From Ruminococcus sp. CAG:254 (lineage in GTDB: Bacteria > Bacillota > Clostridia > Oscillospirales > Ruminococcaceae), in the NCBI GenBank assembly GCA_000433635.1, contig HF997974.1:40600-48498 (forward strand): DNA of 7,899 nt, in the 5' to 3' direction. A program made the position numbers and the translations under genes. Below, piece after piece: positions 6,346 through 7,899 of the stretch (position 1 is the stretch's first letter; each line of letters begins with the position of its first letter). Below the pieces are notes generated by a model. The model saw nothing but the letters and a program-made list of their open reading frames with translations, was not told the DNA's origin and did not search any database.

Positions 6346-7899
6346 TTACTTGTTAGAAATGGTAATGGTATAAGCACCATCTTTTAGGTCGCCAACCGTC
6401 ACGGTTACGCCGGGGTCAATTGTTTCCTGTTCGTTGGCATCGTACCAATGGAAACCGGAAATCGTTCCATCAATCACATCTCCCGTTTTGAAAACGCTGC
6501 CGCCCTCCTGCTCGTTGGCAAGTCGAATCAGGCGGATGCCGTCATTATCATTGTTTGTGTATTCCGAACCATTCTGATATTTGAAGTAGGTGTACCAGTA
6601 ATCTTCCTGCAAATCTGCTTGAATGTGGTAGACCCGAATGCCACTGTCAATACTCTGCCAGTAGCTCATGTGAGAATTGATGTAACTGTTATTATCATCC
6701 TCTGTGACGTATTCAATCATCAGGTATTCAGAGAAATAACGTCCATCCAGCTTTCCATACGGGATAATCACGCAGTTTCCGTTTTTGGTCTGAGCGTTTT
6801 GCAGCTGGAACGTCTGTGTGCCCTTGCTACTGTCATAGACAGAAACTTGATTCTTCTGATACCAGCCCAGCATCAGCTTAGAGAAACAGCCAAAATCCGA
6901 AGCAGCATCGGCATCCATCAATTCTGTTCCGGCATTGCCTTTCATGCCCTCGAAATCATCGCTGTTATAGAGGTAGTAGTCCGGCAAGCCCATGCAGTGC
7001 CCCATTTCGTGGAGGTAACTGCTGTTGAAGTTGTTGTAATTGGTTTCACTTTCAATCTGAGCGTTTCCGGTGATGATATGTCCAATGGTAACGCCATCGA
7101 CCGTATAAGCGGAATCGCCGATTGGACCAGCACACGGCCACCAGTTGTCATTTCCGGCAGCAGTTGGAACAGAGAACAGCGTTGCATCAATTACACCATC
7201 GTTGTTGCTATCGAACTGGCTGAAATCCACGCTGTCGTTAAATGCATCGTAGCATTCCCGTGCAAGCTTGTTTTTGTCCGTATCGTAGGCGGAACGGTTT
7301 TCCTTGGTGGTATAGCGGAACACCTGTCCATCAAGGTGCATTGTCCCCTTGGAAGAGCGTTCATAGAATGCACGCATACTGTCGAATGGGTAATTGCTGT
7401 CGCTGGTATCTGCTCCCCCGAATGCGATTTCCTGAATCTGTTCCGCAGAAAGGTCTGTGGTATATTTGCAGTCTGGGAAATCCACATAGAAAATCACCAG
7501 CTTGGCATCACCCTGCGAGGGCAGGGAAGCCTTGACTGCTTGAATGGATGGCGTTAAGAATGTAGCATCCTCCGCATCTGTCGTAGTCGTTGTGGTTTCT
7601 GTGGTGGTGGTAACAGGGGCAGTCGTGTCGCTGGTAACGGTAGTCGTATCGGCGATTTCCTCCCAGATTTCGAGAAAATCTTCATAGAGGACGCAGTGCT
7701 TCAGCATCATCAAGTCTGTTACGTTGACAACGTGGTCTTGGTTGAGGTCAGCACGCTGTAAGATGTCCTCACCCTGTAGGGTGTCCAGTCGGAGCAAATA
7801 CCGCTGCATTTTTACAATGTCGACCATCGAAACAACGCCGTCATGGTTCAGGTCGCCCCGATAGCCACGCCATTCCCACGATGCATAGGCGTGCGGAAG
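6346..7899 (-). CDS. Dockerin-containing M6-type (immune inhibitor A-like) metalloprotease, 5' end outside window
   Basis: 517 residues are visible; the frame stays open to the window edge, so the start and any signal peptide are outside. Visible residues 16-75 (bases about 7854-7675) are a type I dockerin with two calcium loops (DLNHDGVVSMVD and DLNQDHVVNVTD), each followed by a helix. A Thr-rich linker of about 25 residues follows. The rest is an M6-like zinc protease: an EF-hand-like loop DSNNDGVID, then HEMGHCMGLPD (zinc His at 7009-7011 and 6997-6999, catalytic Glu at 7006-7008) and a downstream LMD...FSKLMLGW segment typical of M6 enzymes. A beta-rich C-terminal tail follows. By family it should be secreted, docked by cohesin to a scaffold or the cell surface, and cleave proteins. 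The ATG at 7827 lies inside the first dockerin loop and is not a real start. Substrate and cohesin partner are unknown. Confidence 0.9.
   Translation of the reverse strand, partial: LPHAYASWEWRGYRGDLNHDGVVSMVDIVKMQRYLLRLDTLQGEDILQRADLNQDHVVNVTDLMMLKHCVLYEDFLEIWEEIADTTTVTSDTTAPVTTTTETTTTTTDAEDATFLTPSIQAVKASLPSQGDAKLVIFYVDFPDCKYTTDLSAEQIQEIAFGGADTSDSNYPFDSMRAFYERSSKGTMHLDGQVFRYTTKENRSAYDTDKNKLARECYDAFNDSVDFSQFDSNNDGVIDATLFSVPTAAGNDNWWPCAGPIGDSAYTVDGVTIGHIITGNAQIESETNYNNFNSSYLHEMGHCMGLPDYYLYNSDDFEGMKGNAGTELMDADAASDFGCFSKLMLGWYQKNQVSVYDSSKGTQTFQLQNAQTKNGNCVIIPYGKLDGRYFSEYLMIEYVTEDDNNSYINSHMSYWQSIDSGIRVYHIQADLQEDYWYTYFKYQNGSEYTNNDNDGIRLIRLANEQEGGSVFKTGDVIDGTISGFHWYDANEQETIDPGVTVTVGDLKDGAYTITISNK

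Noticed and set aside
6448..7557. A 369-codon open frame on the + strand antisense to the protease gene
   Set aside because: It is a shadow of the protease codon usage. It has no Shine-Dalgarno site or promoter and no recognisable motif, and the opposite strand encodes clear dockerin and HExxH motifs.

Overview
The window looks like chromosome from an anaerobic, low-to-mid GC Gram-positive bacterium, most likely a gut Ruminococcus or a close relative (Oscillospiraceae). The signs are a dockerin-bearing extracellular protease with a Thr-rich linker, a GH36 alpha-galactosidase of the Firmicutes type, purine-rich Shine-Dalgarno sites, sigma-A promoters with 17-nt spacers and compact hairpin terminators. 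The species is an inference. I see no RNA genes, insertion sequences, CRISPR arrays or phage genes, and no gene-free stretch longer than about 235 bases.

Layout: (1) 1-1928, + strand, the 3' part of an alpha-galactosidase gene (about 86 N-terminal residues lie outside), closed by a hairpin terminator. (2) 2097-4802, + strand, a three-gene operon behind a near-consensus promoter: an SGNH/GDSL esterase resembling MsAcT, nadA (quinolinate synthase) overlapping it by ATGA, and mnmA (tRNA 2-thiouridylase) one base after nadA. (3) 4855-5439, - strand, an XRE-type DNA-binding domain fused to a complete desulfoferrodoxin/superoxide reductase-like module, converging on mnmA across a bidirectional terminator. 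(4) 5670-6275, + strand, thrH (phosphoserine phosphatase/homoserine phosphotransferase family), divergent from the regulator across a 230-base region holding both promoters, two palindromes and a leader hairpin. (5) 6346-7899, - strand, a 5'-truncated dockerin plus M6-type metalloprotease gene, converging on thrH across a second bidirectional terminator.

How the parts may work together: alpha-galactosidase and the dockerin protease fit a fibre- and plant-cell-degrading anaerobe that displays enzymes on a cohesin scaffold. NadA (oxygen-sensitive [4Fe-4S]) and MnmA (persulfide relay) both depend on cysteine desulfurase, which may explain their pairing. The HTH-desulfoferrodoxin fusion keeps all predicted iron ligands but lacks the Glu-Lys pair that precedes the first His in enzymatic superoxide reductases, so a redox- or superoxide-sensing regulator is an attractive reading. 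It is the most interesting item here. Most genes are otherwise ordinary housekeeping or catabolic genes.
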